Source: Caballeronia insecticola
GTDB lineage: Bacteria; Pseudomonadota; Gammaproteobacteria; Burkholderiales; Burkholderiaceae
Length of the DNA: 64,000 bases
Reading direction: 5' to 3'
NCBI RefSeq assembly: GCF_000402035.1
Contig: NC_021287.1
Span: 2,728,001-2,792,000, forward strand
Shown here: in pieces, positions 38,058 to 47,200 of the stretch
Layout: each line of letters starts with the position of its first letter
Position numbering within the stretch: position 1 is the first letter of the stretch
Notes under the pieces: model-generated
The model's database searches: none
Seen by the model: only the letters and a program-made list of their open reading frames with translations
Told to the model about the DNA's origin: nothing
Position numbers and translations under genes: made by a program

Positions 38058-40025
38058 TCAGGGCGCGATATAGCCCAGACGCGCCTTCAACGACTGCGGA
38101 CGGCCTTCGAACAACGCGGCGTAGTAGACGGTGTTCGACAGCACGTTCTTCACGTAATCGCGAGTCTCGGTGAACGGGATAGTTTCAGCAAAAACCGCGC
38201 CCTCCACGGGTGCGCGCAAGTCCTGCCGCCACTTGGTCGGCCGGCCCGGCCCGGCGTTATAGCCGGCGGTGGCGAGCACGGGCGAGTTGTCGAATTGATT
38301 GTAGATCATCGACAGGTAATTCGTGCCGAGCAGGATATTGGTGTTGATGTCGTTCATCTGCTCGCGCGATACGGGCCCGAGGCCGATCTTCTTGGCCACG
38401 AGTTGCGCCGTGCCGGGCATCAGTTGCATGAGGCCGCCCGCGCCCACTTCCGAACGCGCGTTGATGATGAAACGCGATTCCTGGCGAATCAGCCCGTACG
38501 CCCATTCGATGTCGAGACCGGTGGTCTGCGCATCTCGCTCGACGATATCGCGGAACGGCGACAGATAGCGCAGCGTGAAATCGTGCTCGCTCTTCGTCTT
38601 GTCGGCCGTGTTCACAGTGCGGTCGAACATTTCGATGCGCTTCGCGTACTGCGCGGCGGCGATCAGCTGACGGTCGGTCATCGTGCGCAGCGGCCAGTTC
38701 CATTCGCGGTTGCCTTCGAGCCGCATGTTCAGCGCGTAGAAACGCTGCGACAGTGCGAAACCCGGCACCGACTGCATCTGCGCGATTTCGGCGTCCGAGA
38801 CGGTCGTGCGCGGCGGCACGTTGATCTTCTGGCCGAGTTCTTCCAGCGCGAGTTGGCCGTAGAAGTTGTATTGATCGGCGATGGTCTGGAATTCCTGATT
38901 CGCCGTGGCCGCGTCGCCGGCCTGCTTCACGGCGCGCGCGTGCCAGTAGACCCACGAGGGCTGCGCGCGCAACGTGGGCGGCATCTGCTCGATGGACCAG
39001 CGCACCATGTTCCAGTCGCCCGCGAGCAGCGCGCTGCGCGTGCGCCACTCGTACGCCGGATTCGACAGCTGCGCATTCGCCGACAGCCGGTACCAGTCCG
39101 CTGCCGCCGGCATGCGCTTGAGCGCCGCCTGATAGCCGATGGTGCCCCAGCCGGTCGCGCGCTCGGCGGGCGTAAGGCTCGGCGCGACGGAACTGAATGT
39201 GGCCGCGGCCATCGCCGGATCGTTGCGGGCCATGCGCGTGATCGCGAGCAGCGTCAGCTGATGCGCGGGCGTATTCGGCATGACGCCGCGCGCGAGATAG
39301 AGCGGCGGCTTGTTGACGGCATCGTCGAGCAGCGTGCCTTTCGGCTTTTCCTGCCCGAGCGCCTCGACGATATTCCCGCCCGTCGACGTGTAGTTCTGCT
39401 CGTAGGCCAGGCGGATTTGCTGCCAGATGTCGTCGCTCGTGAACTGGCCGGACTCCGCGAGCGCGCCGATCAGATCGACGCAGCCGTCGCCGTACCATTT
39501 CGGATCGACGAGCAGCGCGCGCGCCGCATCCGCGACGTTCTCGCCGTGCGACAAGCGTGCTTCGAGCGCGTAGCACTTGACCTGCGTGTCGTCGTTGAGC
39601 ACGAAACGGGGATATTGCTGCTCGAAGTTTTTCCAGTCGTGACGGCCGCCGAGCACGACGAGATAATCGTTGCGCATGCGGTCGGCGATCGCCTGACCGT
39701 CGTAGCGTTGCAGGAACGAGAGCACGGGCGCGTCGGGCGCGTCGATGCGCGCGTGGCCTTGCGAGTCGAACAACTGCGGCTTGAGCGTGAAGTATTCGAC
39801 ATAGCTCGGCGCCGGATAATCCGGAATCTGCGCGGCGAGCGCGGCGGCTTTGCCTGCGTCGTTCGTGCGTGCGGCGTCGCGCAGCTGCAGGAAGATGCGG
39901 TCGTCGGGCGACGGCGTGAGATCGGCGTCGGGACGAACGGCGGAAGCCGTTCCGCAAGCGACGAGCGTCGCGGCGGTCAAGGCAGCACCGACCGCGAGAT
40001 ATACTCGGTTGAGGCGTTTTGACAT
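38058..40025 (-). CDS. soluble lytic murein transglycosylase (Slt70 type)
   Basis: 655-residue periplasmic peptidoglycan hydrolase that cleaves MurNAc-GlcNAc with 1,6-anhydro products. The N-terminus is a possible lipoprotein signal with TAATLVACG lipobox (Cys at about 24). A long alpha-helical superhelix follows to about 480. The C-terminal SLT domain has GLIRQESRFIINARSEVGAGGLMQLMPGTA with the catalytic Glu, and LGTNYLSMI. The start at 40025 lies only 19 bases from the divergent cyclo-ligase start. Confidence 0.93.
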   Translation of the reverse strand: MSKRLNRVYLAVGAALTAATLVACGTASAVRPDADLTPSPDDRIFLQLRDAARTNDAGKAAALAAQIPDYPAPSYVEYFTLKPQLFDSQGHARIDAPDAPVLSFLQRYDGQAIADRMRNDYLVVLGGRHDWKNFEQQYPRFVLNDDTQVKCYALEARLSHGENVADAARALLVDPKWYGDGCVDLIGALAESGQFTSDDIWQQIRLAYEQNYTSTGGNIVEALGQEKPKGTLLDDAVNKPPLYLARGVMPNTPAHQLTLLAITRMARNDPAMAAATFSSVAPSLTPAERATGWGTIGYQAALKRMPAAADWYRLSANAQLSNPAYEWRTRSALLAGDWNMVRWSIEQMPPTLRAQPSWVYWHARAVKQAGDAATANQEFQTIADQYNFYGQLALEELGQKINVPPRTTVSDAEIAQMQSVPGFALSQRFYALNMRLEGNREWNWPLRTMTDRQLIAAAQYAKRIEMFDRTVNTADKTKSEHDFTLRYLSPFRDIVERDAQTTGLDIEWAYGLIRQESRFIINARSEVGAGGLMQLMPGTAQLVAKKIGLGPVSREQMNDINTNILLGTNYLSMIYNQFDNSPVLATAGYNAGPGRPTKWRQDLRAPVEGAVFAETIPFTETRDYVKNVLSNTVYYAALFEGRPQSLKARLGYIAP

Positions 40026-40044
40026 CGTTATTTCTGGAGCGCGA

Positions 40045-40686
40045 ATGGTCTTGAAGCAGGTCTTGAGATCGGAGGAAAGCATAGCACGCAACGTTTCCGC
40101 GAAACCCCGGAGCGCGCCGAAAAGCGAGCCGAAAAGCGCCTTGCGCGCGACGTTGCTCGCCACGCGCGAAGCGCAGAGCGAGCAGGCGGATCACGTCGCG
40201 CGAAGTGAGGCGCTCGCGCGCCGTCTCGAAGCGCTGATCGCGCGGCATGATGTGCAGTGCGTCGGGTTCTACTGGCCGGTCGCCGGCGAGTTCGATGCGC
40301 GCGATGCCCTCGCCCGCTGGCTCGCCGCCGAACCGACGCGCACGGCGGCGCTGCCGGTCGTCGTCGAAGCGCACGCGCCGATGGCTTTTCACGCGTGGCA
40401 CGCCAGCGCGCCAATGAAAACAGGCCGTTACCGGATTCCCGTGCCTGCTGAGGAACGCGTCGTGGTTCCGGAACTGCTGCTGATTCCGTGCGTGGGTTTC
40501 GACGCCGAGCGTTATCGGCTGGGTTACGGCGGCGGCTACTACGACCGCACGCTCGCCCAGTGGCCCGGCGCGCGGCGGCCGGCGACCATCGGCATTGCGT
40601 TCGAGGCGGGCAGATGCGGCACGTTGCCGCGCGAGGCGCACGACATGCCGCTCGACGCAATCGTTACCGAATCGAAGGTTTATTAG
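40045..40686 (+). CDS. 5-formyltetrahydrofolate cyclo-ligase
   Basis: 213-residue enzyme that converts 5-formyl-THF to 5,10-methenyl-THF using ATP. The family block GVGYGGGYYDRTL appears here as YRLGYGGGYYDRTLAQW, and the folate region is VGFYWPVAGEFDARDALARWL. C-terminal PLDAIVTESKV is typical. The first about 30 residues are poorly conserved, so the true start could be a little downstream. Its promoter must lie within the divergent transglycosylase gene. Confidence 0.92.
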   Translation: MVLKQVLRSEESIARNVSAKPRSAPKSEPKSALRATLLATREAQSEQADHVARSEALARRLEALIARHDVQCVGFYWPVAGEFDARDALARWLAAEPTRTAALPVVVEAHAPMAFHAWHASAPMKTGRYRIPVPAEERVVVPELLLIPCVGFDAERYRLGYGGGYYDRTLAQWPGARRPATIGIAFEAGRCGTLPREAHDMPLDAIVTESKVY

Positions 40687-40698
40687 CGGCGGGAGAGA

Positions 40699-41211
40699 TC
40701 AGAGCGACGCCGCAGCGCGCGCGGCGGTGTCGTAGAGACCGGACGCATTGCGCATCAACTGGGCGGCCTCGCCGATCTGCTCGTTGCTGAGACCGCTCTC
40801 GCGCAACGTCGCGATAAGACAGGCCTCGCGCACTTCGCGATATTTCCCGCACAATTCGCGCCCTGCCGGCGTCGCCGAAAAGAACACTTCCTTGCCCGTC
40901 TTCTCGCTTTTCACATAGCCGCGCGCGACGAGTTTTTTGAGCGCATACGTGGCAACGTGCGTGTCCTCGATATTCAGCACGAAACAGATGTCGGCCAGCT
41001 TTTTCTTGCGATCGCGATGGCTCACGTGATGCAGCAGTGACACTTCCACCGCCGTCATGTCCTTCGCGCCCGCCGCCGACATGCAGCGCACCATCCAGCG
41101 ATTGAACGCATTACCCGCCATGATGAGGCCATATTCGAATTCCGACAGTTCCGCGCTGCTTTCGGAGACGAGATGCTCGGACGACACGATCTTGGTGGGA
41201 TGGCGCGGCAT
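40699..41211 (-). CDS. MarR-family winged helix regulator
   Basis: 170-residue regulator. The winged-helix part (about 55-130) contains TAVEVSLLHHVSHRDRKKKL, IEDTHVATYALKKLVARGYV and EVFFSATPAGREL. The domain type resembles the MarR-like predicted transcription regulators of proteobacteria. It is divergent from pxpBCA, so it may control 5-oxoproline use; the 185-base gap contains three 11-bp tandem repeats that could be its binding array. The start is ATG 41211. Confidence 0.85.
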   Translation of the reverse strand: MPRHPTKIVSSEHLVSESSAELSEFEYGLIMAGNAFNRWMVRCMSAAGAKDMTAVEVSLLHHVSHRDRKKKLADICFVLNIEDTHVATYALKKLVARGYVKSEKTGKEVFFSATPAGRELCGKYREVREACLIATLRESGLSNEQIGEAAQLMRNASGLYDTAARAAASL

Positions 41212-41295
41212 GGTTCTTGAAGGTTAAAAAGTGCGTTGGAGTGTAGCGCAAGGCCATTTCGACAAGCACGCCGCGCGCCTTGGCGAAAACGTTAA

Positions 41296-41328
41296 TTGAT
41301 AATTTCTTGATAATTTATTGACAATGTA
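41296..41328. repeat. three tandem 11-bp repeats in the marR-pxpB intergenic region
   Basis: TTGATAATTTC (41296), TTGATAATTTA (41307) and TTGACAATGTA (41318) follow each other with 11-base period, about one helical turn. They are AT-rich against a GC-rich background and include TTGATA/TTGACA promoter-like hexamers. This is the likely control region of both divergent genes. Confidence 0.8.
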
Positions 41329-41395
41329 ACATTCTGCGACGACGCAAGACTCACCCGACGGGCGAAATTTGCGGGTCGCAAAGGCAATCAAAGGC

Positions 41396-42049
41396 ATGAC
41401 AAAACCACGTATTCATCCGCTGGGCGACACCGCGCTCGTGTGCGAAGCCGCGCCGCCCGCCACGCTCGACTGCCAGCGCCGCATCTGGGCGCTGGCGGAG
41501 CATGCGCGCCTGATGCCGCACGTCGTCGAGGTGGTGCCGGGCATGAACAACCTGACGATCGTGTTCGATCCGCTCGCGGCGGACTACGAAACGCTCGCCG
41601 CGCAGCTCGAAAGCGGCTGGGACGCCGTCCAGACGATCGACGCGGACAGCGCCGACATCGAGATTCCGGTGCGCTACGGCGGCGCCGACGGCCCCGATCT
41701 CGCGGCGCTGGCCAAGCACACGGGCTTGTCCATCGACGAAGTGGTGAAACGCCATACCGCGGCGGAGTACATCGTGTTCTTTCTCGGCTTCAAGCCGGGT
41801 TTCGCGTATCTCGGCGGGCTCGATCCCGCGCTGCACATGCCGCGCCGCGCCGAGCCGCGGCTCGAGGTGCCGGCGGGCTCGGTTGGCATCGGCGGCGAGC
41901 AGACGGGCATTTACCCGGCGGCTTCGCCGGGCGGCTGGCAGTTGCTGGGACGCACCGAACTCGCGCTCTTCGATCCGGCCAGAAATCCGCCGACGCTGAT
42001 GCAGCCCGGCGACCGCGTGCGCTTCACGGTGCTGGAGGTACGCGCATGA
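41396..42049 (+). CDS. pxpB: 5-oxoprolinase subunit PxpB
   Basis: 217-residue KipI/PxpB-type subunit (carboxyltransferase domain, subdomain C/D) of the ATP-dependent 5-oxoprolinase, which hydrolyses pyroglutamate to glutamate. HPLGDTALVCEA at the start and EYIVFFLGFKPGFAYLGGLDPAL, PRLEVPAGSVGIGGEQTGIYPAASPGGWQLLGRT are family signatures. ATG at 41396 (MTKPRIHP). Its stop overlaps the pxpC start by four bases (ATGA). Confidence 0.94.
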   Translation: MTKPRIHPLGDTALVCEAAPPATLDCQRRIWALAEHARLMPHVVEVVPGMNNLTIVFDPLAADYETLAAQLESGWDAVQTIDADSADIEIPVRYGGADGPDLAALAKHTGLSIDEVVKRHTAAEYIVFFLGFKPGFAYLGGLDPALHMPRRAEPRLEVPAGSVGIGGEQTGIYPAASPGGWQLLGRTELALFDPARNPPTLMQPGDRVRFTVLEVRA

Positions 42050-43086
42050 TCGACGTCATTCGCGCGGGCGTGCTGACTTCGGTACAGGATCTGGGACGCC
42101 ACGGCTATCGACATCTCGGCGTGAGTTCGGGCGGCGCACTCGATGCGCTGTCGCTCGAAGTGGGCAACCGTATCGTCGGGAACCGGCCGGATGCGGCGGG
42201 CATCGAGGTGACGTTCGGGCCGACCGTGCTGCGCTTCAAACATGCGACGCGCATCGCTATCGCCGGGACGGATTTCGGCGCGACGCTCGACGACCGGCCA
42301 GTCTATTCGTGGTGGAGCCTGCCGGTACGCGCGGGGCAGGAACTGACGCTGCGCGCGGCCAAGCGCGGCATGCGCGCCTACGTGTGCATTGCGGGCGGCA
42401 TCGACGTCCTGCCGATGCTCGGCTCGCGCTCGACCGATCTCGCCGCGTGTTTCGGCGGACTCGGCGGACGCGCGCTGCGCGACGGCGACCGTCTGCCGGT
42501 CGGCGTGCCGCAGCCGCACAAGGGCATCGCGTTTTCGCCGGAAGAACCCGCGTTCGGCGTGAAAGCGCCGGCGTGGTGCAAGTTCGTGCTCGTCGACGAA
42601 CCCGTGCGGCGTGGGCGCCATGCGCCGAGCCTCGCGTGGGCGCCGCCGATCCGCGTGCTGCGCGGCCCCGAGTACGAGAGTTTCAGCGAACAGGCGCAGC
42701 GCGATTTCTGGAACGACGAATGGACGATCACGCCGAACAGCAACCGCATGGGCTTTCGTCTCGCGGGCACGGCGCTGGAACGCAGCCAGAAGATCGAGTT
42801 GCTGTCGCATGCGGTGTTGCCGGGCACGATCCAGGTGCCGCCGAACGGCCAGCCGATCGTCCTGATGGGCGACGCGCAGACCACGGGCGGCTATCCGAAG
42901 ATCGGCGCGGTCATCAAGGCGGATTTGTGGAAGCTCGCGCAGGTGAGGCTGAACGGCGGCGTGCGCTTCGTCGAAACATCGGTGGAAGAGGCGCGCCATG
43001 CGCTCGCGGACGAACGTCAGTATGTGAGTCAAGTGGAAACCGCGATCGCCATGCACGAGGAACGCATTGCACGCGCCGGCTCGTGA
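42046..43086 (+). CDS. pxpC: 5-oxoprolinase subunit PxpC
   Basis: 346-residue KipA/PxpC-type biotin-dependent carboxyltransferase-like subunit. The start [26 protein letters not shown] and [20 protein letters not shown] are conserved, as are [11 protein letters not shown] and [16 protein letters not shown]. Starts with ATG at 42046 within the pxpB stop, so translation is coupled. It works with PxpB and PxpA in 5-oxoproline hydrolysis. Confidence 0.95.
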   Translation: MIDVIRAGVLTSVQDLGRHGYRHLGVSSGGALDALSLEVGNRIVGNRPDAAGIEVTFGPTVLRFKHATRIAIAGTDFGATLDDRPVYSWWSLPVRAGQELTLRAAKRGMRAYVCIAGGIDVLPMLGSRSTDLAACFGGLGGRALRDGDRLPVGVPQPHKGIAFSPEEPAFGVKAPAWCKFVLVDEPVRRGRHAPSLAWAPPIRVLRGPEYESFSEQAQRDFWNDEWTITPNSNRMGFRLAGTALERSQKIELLSHAVLPGTIQVPPNGQPIVLMGDAQTTGGYPKIGAVIKADLWKLAQVRLNGGVRFVETSVEEARHALADERQYVSQVETAIAMHEERIARAGS

Positions 43087-43153
43087 ACCGGAAGCCGCGC
43101 GACGGACGCGGCGCATCACCCTCAACATTCAACGAATGACTGCAAACAACATC

Positions 43154-43903
43154 ATGGAAATCGATCTCAATGCCGATCTCGGCGAAGGCTGCGGCTCCGA
43201 CGAAGCACTGCTCGATCTCGTGAGTTCCGCGAACATCGCGTGCGGCTGGCACGCGGGCGGCGCTACCGCGATGCGCGACTGCGTGCGCTGGGCCGTCGAA
43301 AAGGGCGTGGCCATCGGCGCGCATCCGAGTTTCAACGATCCCGAGAATTTCGGCCGCAGGGAAATGGACCTGCCGCCCGAGGAAATCTACGCGGGCGTGC
43401 TGTATCAGCTGGGCGCGCTCTCGGCGATCGCGCAGGCGGAAGGCGGGCGCATCGCGCACGTGAAGCCGCACGGCGCGCTCTACAACCAAGCGGCGAAAAG
43501 CACCGAAATCGCCGATGCCATCGTTTCCGCCGTGCACGACTTCGATCCGTCGCTGCTCGTGTTCGGGCTTGCGAACAGCGGGCTCATCGAGGCGGCGCGG
43601 CGCGCGGGGCTGATCGCGATCGAGGAAGTGTTCGCGGATCGCGGTTATCGCGCGGATGGTTCGCTCGTGCCGCGCAAGGAGCCCGGCGCCTTGCTCGACG
43701 ACGAAAACCTCGTGCTCGACCGCACCCTCGCGATGGTGCGCGAGCAGCGCGTGCAGGCCGTGTCCGGCGAATGGGTGCCGCTCAACGCGCAGACCATCTG
43801 CCTGCACGGCGACGGCGCGCACGCGCTGGAATTCGCCCGGCGCATTCGCGATGCACTGGCGGACGCGGGCATCGAAGTACGCGCCGCGCACGCCGCCGCC
43901 TGA
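43154..43903 (+). CDS. pxpA: 5-oxoprolinase subunit PxpA (LamB/YcsF family)
   Basis: 249-residue LamB/YcsF-fold subunit. [52 protein letters not shown] and [13 protein letters not shown] are strong family blocks with metal-binding acidic and histidine residues. An ATG at 43136 would add six residues; 43154 is chosen as the fold begins there. A Rho-independent terminator follows. Confidence 0.95.
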   Translation: MEIDLNADLGEGCGSDEALLDLVSSANIACGWHAGGATAMRDCVRWAVEKGVAIGAHPSFNDPENFGRREMDLPPEEIYAGVLYQLGALSAIAQAEGGRIAHVKPHGALYNQAAKSTEIADAIVSAVHDFDPSLLVFGLANSGLIEAARRAGLIAIEEVFADRGYRADGSLVPRKEPGALLDDENLVLDRTLAMVREQRVQAVSGEWVPLNAQTICLHGDGAHALEFARRIRDALADAGIEVRAAHAAA

Positions 43904-43923
43904 CGCGATTCATCGAAGATCGA

Positions 43924-43948
43924 ACGCCCCGCCTAGCCGGGGCGTTTT
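43924..43948 (+). terminator. intrinsic terminator after pxpA
   Basis: Arms ACGCCCCG / CGGGGCGT with a 6-base loop followed by four T. It lies 20 bases after the pxpA stop and before the DUF969 gene, which therefore probably has its own promoter or depends on readthrough. Confidence 0.85.
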
Positions 43949-44040
43949 AGCAAGCGGCCACGAAAGACCTGACAAGAGCCGCATGTTGTGAAACCACGCG
44001 CCCGGTTCGAGGCGTGACGTCTGACTTGTTTGGAGAACTC

Positions 44041-44760
44041 ATGGCAGATTCCGTCAACTTATGGCCGCTCATTGGCGTGGCCGTCATCATCGTGGGCTTC
44101 GTGCTGCGCTTCAATCCGATGCTGATCGTCGCGGCTGCGGCGATCATCACCGGTTTTGCGGCACATTTTCCGGTCGAGAAGATTCTGACCGCGATCGGCA
44201 GCGGCTTTCTCAAGACGCGCAATATTCCGCTCATCATCCTGTTGCCGCTCGCGGTGATCGGCCTGCTGGAGCGTCACGGACTGCGCGAGCGGGCGCAGAT
44301 GTGGATATCGAGCATCAAGGCGGCGACAGCCGGGCGGCTGTTGATCGTCTATCTGTTCGTGCGCGAGATCACGGCGGCGGTCGGCCTGACCGGGCTCGGC
44401 GGCCATCCGCAGATGGTGCGCCCGCTGCTCGCGCCGATGGCCGAAGGCGCCACCGAAGCGCGCTACGGCAAACTCTCCGACGCGACGCGCCAAAAGCTGC
44501 GCGCGTACTCGGCGGCGACCGACAATGTCGGCCTGTTCTTCGGCGAGGACATCTTCGTCGCGTTCGGCGCGATCGTGCTGATGGTCACGTTCCTGAAGGA
44601 AGCGGGGATCGTCGTGGAACCGATGCACGTCGCGGTGTGGGGCATTCCCACCGCGATCTGCGCGTTCCTGATCCACGGCTTCCGCCTGTGGCTGCTCGAC
44701 CGCAGGCTCGCGCGCGAACTCGACGCCCTCACGCGCAACGTCGCCGGAGAAAAAGCATGA
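44041..44760 (+). CDS. DUF969 membrane protein
   Basis: 239-residue inner-membrane protein with about five helices, of the DUF969 family, always paired with DUF979. The start is ATG 44041 (MADSVNLWPLIGVAVIIVGF), with GGAGAACTC before it. LPLAVIGLLERHGLRERAQMWI and GLGGHPQMVRPLLAPMAEGA are characteristic. The pair following pxpA is thought to form a transporter; 5-oxoproline is a plausible substrate from context. Its stop overlaps the DUF979 start by four bases. Confidence 0.9.
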   Translation: MADSVNLWPLIGVAVIIVGFVLRFNPMLIVAAAAIITGFAAHFPVEKILTAIGSGFLKTRNIPLIILLPLAVIGLLERHGLRERAQMWISSIKAATAGRLLIVYLFVREITAAVGLTGLGGHPQMVRPLLAPMAEGATEARYGKLSDATRQKLRAYSAATDNVGLFFGEDIFVAFGAIVLMVTFLKEAGIVVEPMHVAVWGIPTAICAFLIHGFRLWLLDRRLARELDALTRNVAGEKA

Positions 44761-45713
44761 CGCTCACGATCAACTATCTGTTCTATCTCGTCGGCATCAT
44801 TCTGCTGGTGGTCGGCGGCATGATCATCACGGACAAGTCGCATCCGAAGCGCGTCTCCGCGGGCGGATTCTGGCTGATCTACGCGCTGATTTTTCTTGTC
44901 GGCGACTGGCTGCCGGTCACGGTAGTCGGCGTGCTCGTCGTGGCGATGGCGCTGATCGCGGGACTCGGCGGCGTGACCGGCGCGAAGCCGAAGATGCTCG
45001 CCGAGCAGACGCGCCGCCAGAGCGCCGTGCGACTCGGCAACAAGCTGTTCGTGCCTGCGCTGACCATTCCGGTCGTCACCGTGATCCTCACGCTCGGCGC
45101 GAAGTATCTCGTGTTCGGCGGCGTGCCGTTGATCGAGCTGAAGAACGTGACGCTGATCGGCTTCGGCGTCGGCTGCGTGATCGCGTTGGCGATTGCGTGC
45201 GTGATGACGCGCGATACCGTCGGCCAGTCGATGCGCGAGACACGCCGTCTGATCGACGCACTTTCCTGGGCCGCCGTGCTGCCGCAGATGCTTGGCATGC
45301 TCGGGCTGGTGTTTTCGGACGCGGGCGTGGGCAAGGCGGTCGCGCACGTGACGACGGCCTACGTCAACATGGATTACCGGATCGTCGCGGTCGCGGTGTA
45401 TGTGATCGGCATGGCGCTCTTCACGATGGTGATGGGCAACGGTTTCGCCGCATTCCCGGTGATGACGGGCGGCGTCGGCGTGCCAATTCTGGTCGGCGTG
45501 TTCCACGGCAATCCCGCGACGATGGCCGCAATCGGCATGTTTTCCGGCTACTGCGGCACGCTGATGACGCCGATGGCGGCGAACTTCAACATTGTGCCGG
45601 CGGCATTATTGGAATTGCCCGACAAGAATGCGGTGATAAAAGTTCAAGTGCCGACGGCGGTGACGCTTTTGGTGGTGAATATTATCTTGCTTAATTGGTT
45701 GATGTTTATTTGA
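44757..45713 (+). CDS. DUF979 membrane protein
   Basis: 318-residue inner-membrane protein with about eight to nine helices, partner of DUF969. LFYLVGIILLVVGGMIITDKSHPKRVSAGGFW begins it; MGNGFAAFPVMTGGVGVPILVG and GMFSGYCGTLMTPMAANFNIVPAALLEL are conserved. Start ATG 44757 is coupled to the DUF969 stop. It is the intact copy; a truncated second copy lies at 50564-51309. The right boundary of this gene is where the disturbed region begins. Confidence 0.93.
   Translation: MTLTINYLFYLVGIILLVVGGMIITDKSHPKRVSAGGFWLIYALIFLVGDWLPVTVVGVLVVAMALIAGLGGVTGAKPKMLAEQTRRQSAVRLGNKLFVPALTIPVVTVILTLGAKYLVFGGVPLIELKNVTLIGFGVGCVIALAIACVMTRDTVGQSMRETRRLIDALSWAAVLPQMLGMLGLVFSDAGVGKAVAHVTTAYVNMDYRIVAVAVYVIGMALFTMVMGNGFAAFPVMTGGVGVPILVGVFHGNPATMAAIGMFSGYCGTLMTPMAANFNIVPAALLELPDKNAVIKVQVPTAVTLLVVNIILLNWLMFI
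44899..45699. repeat. direct repeat, copy 1 (part of DUF979 gene)
   Basis: About 800 bases that recur at 50564-51309 with scattered substitutions, one 3-base and one 51-base gap. Both copies are in the same orientation, with 4.9 kb between them. Confidence 0.92.
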
Positions 45714-46340
45714 TGCCGCGAATCACATCGCTTACCGCAAAAAATATCCAGCGATCAAGCCCCGATTCTGAGAAAGCCTGAGGGTCAAGGCTTCCCTGAC
45801 CGTCCGCGCTTCTCAACGTCCCCTCCCCCGTGCCAAGGCGTGCGCCGCCTTGGCACGCGCATCGTCGCTCATATGACAGCGCGCGATCCAAGCGCCCGCG
45901 CGTAGCTTGTGACAGCAACATTCGCGGATTTTTTGCCTTCACGCAGTATTTTCAAGCAAGCGCGAAGCGAGTAACACATGTAACTTTCAGTAAGTTATCC
46001 TCATTTAATATTCCGCTAGGACTGGGACTAAATAGCTGCCCCGGCGCTGGACACGCTCGCACGTTGATACTCAAAATGCGCTTCCTAAGTGGTTGGCAAG
46101 AGGCAATTTACGCTTTCGTTTAGGCAACAAAGTGCTCGACGTGCCGCCTGCTGCTTTACGTTCGCCGAACGCTGCAAATCAAATTCTCCTTTCGAGTGCG
46201 ATTCGTTCGCAATTCCTTTGCCGATCAAATCGGCCGTCTCGCGACCCATTCATTTCGAGGCGCATATGCAAAGGCCCAATCGTAAAAATTGGCGCAATTG
46301 GACTGCGACTTGTTCGTTGCGATTGCTCTTTGGCTAACTG
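45714..46340. other. intergenic/upstream region of the exopolysaccharide remnant
   Basis: 627 bases with no convincing gene. It holds an 11-bp inverted repeat (GTGCCAAGGCG / CGCCTTGGCAC, 45830-45856) with no T run. Base composition falls after about 45900. Likely contains the old promoter region of the exopolysaccharide genes. Confidence 0.45.
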
Positions 46341-47162
46341 ATGTTGGTGTCTGTGATGACTTGTGTCCTGTTGCTGGTTGCGTTGGCAACTTCGTATATT
46401 TTTGTTTCGTTGACAGTCCGTTTTAAGAACTGGCACGGGCCTCTTTCGATGGATCTGGATCTCGATGGCGTACAGAAAGTGCACGCCATCGCAGTCCCGC
46501 GTGTCGGTGGCGTTGGCATCGCAATAGCCGTCGCGATCGCGCTCACCGTCGGTTCCGTGCTGAACCCTTCGGCGCCTCAAACGCAAGCGCTGCTCCTGCT
46601 GATCTGCTCTTTGCCCGCATTCCTTTCGGGTCTCGTGGAAGATTTGACCAAGCGCGTCAGCCCGCGGGTCCGCCTGATCACGTCGATGATCGCCGCATTG
46701 CTGGCCTGTTTCCTTCTGGAGGCAGTGGTGGAACGCGTCGGGTTGAGTTACGTCGACGCTTTGCTCGTCTATCTCCCGTGCTCCATTTTCTTCACCGTAC
46801 TCTCCGTTTCCGGACTCGTGCACGCCATCAATATCATCGACGGCATGAACGGCCTGGCTTCCGTGGTCGCCATCCTCATCCTCTCGTCGATCGGAATCGT
46901 CGCGGCGCAAGTCGGTGATCATCTGGTGGTGAATATGGCGATCGTCGTGATCGCCGCGATCGCTGGCTTCCTCACCTGGAACTATCCCGTCTCTCGCATT
47001 TTTCTCGGTGACGGGGGCGCTTACTTCATCGGATTCATCGTCGCCGAATTGCTGGTGTTGCTCGTCGCCCGAACGGGACTTGCTCGTTGGAACCGCATCG
47101 CCAATCTCTTGTTGCCGAGTGCTCAGGGAACGAATCTCGGCCGGCAGATCGCGGGCTACTGA
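46341..47162 (+). pseudogene. WecA/MraY-like sugar-phosphate transferase, 3' truncated
   Basis: 273-residue membrane protein of the glycosyltransferase 4 (MraY/WecA) family, which links a sugar-1-phosphate to undecaprenyl phosphate. The N-terminus and the conserved INIIDGMNGLA and FLGDGGAYFIGFIVAELLVL blocks are intact. Family members usually run to about 340-370 residues; here the frame changes after VLLVAR into TGLARWNRIANLLLPSAQG, which I cannot match. The stop TGA overlaps an ATG (47162) of the next frame. The missing part normally holds further helices and the C-terminal loop, so activity is doubtful. Confidence 0.8.
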
Positions 47163-47200
47163 TGGCCTTCGGTTCGTCAGTCCCGCCTCGGGATTCTGCA

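Noticed and set aside
38295..40022. Long open frame opposite the lytic transglycosylase gene
   Set aside because: Same antisense bias; no recognisable domain and the opposite strand encodes a complete Slt-type protein.
45830..45856. 11-bp inverted repeat considered as terminator of the DUF979 gene
   Set aside because: There is no T run on either side and it is 117 bases from the stop; kept only as a note.
46089..46340. Two overlapping 82-codon open frames before the WecA-like gene
   Set aside because: Both overlap in different frames, match no family and lack ribosome sites; likely chance frames in a leader region.
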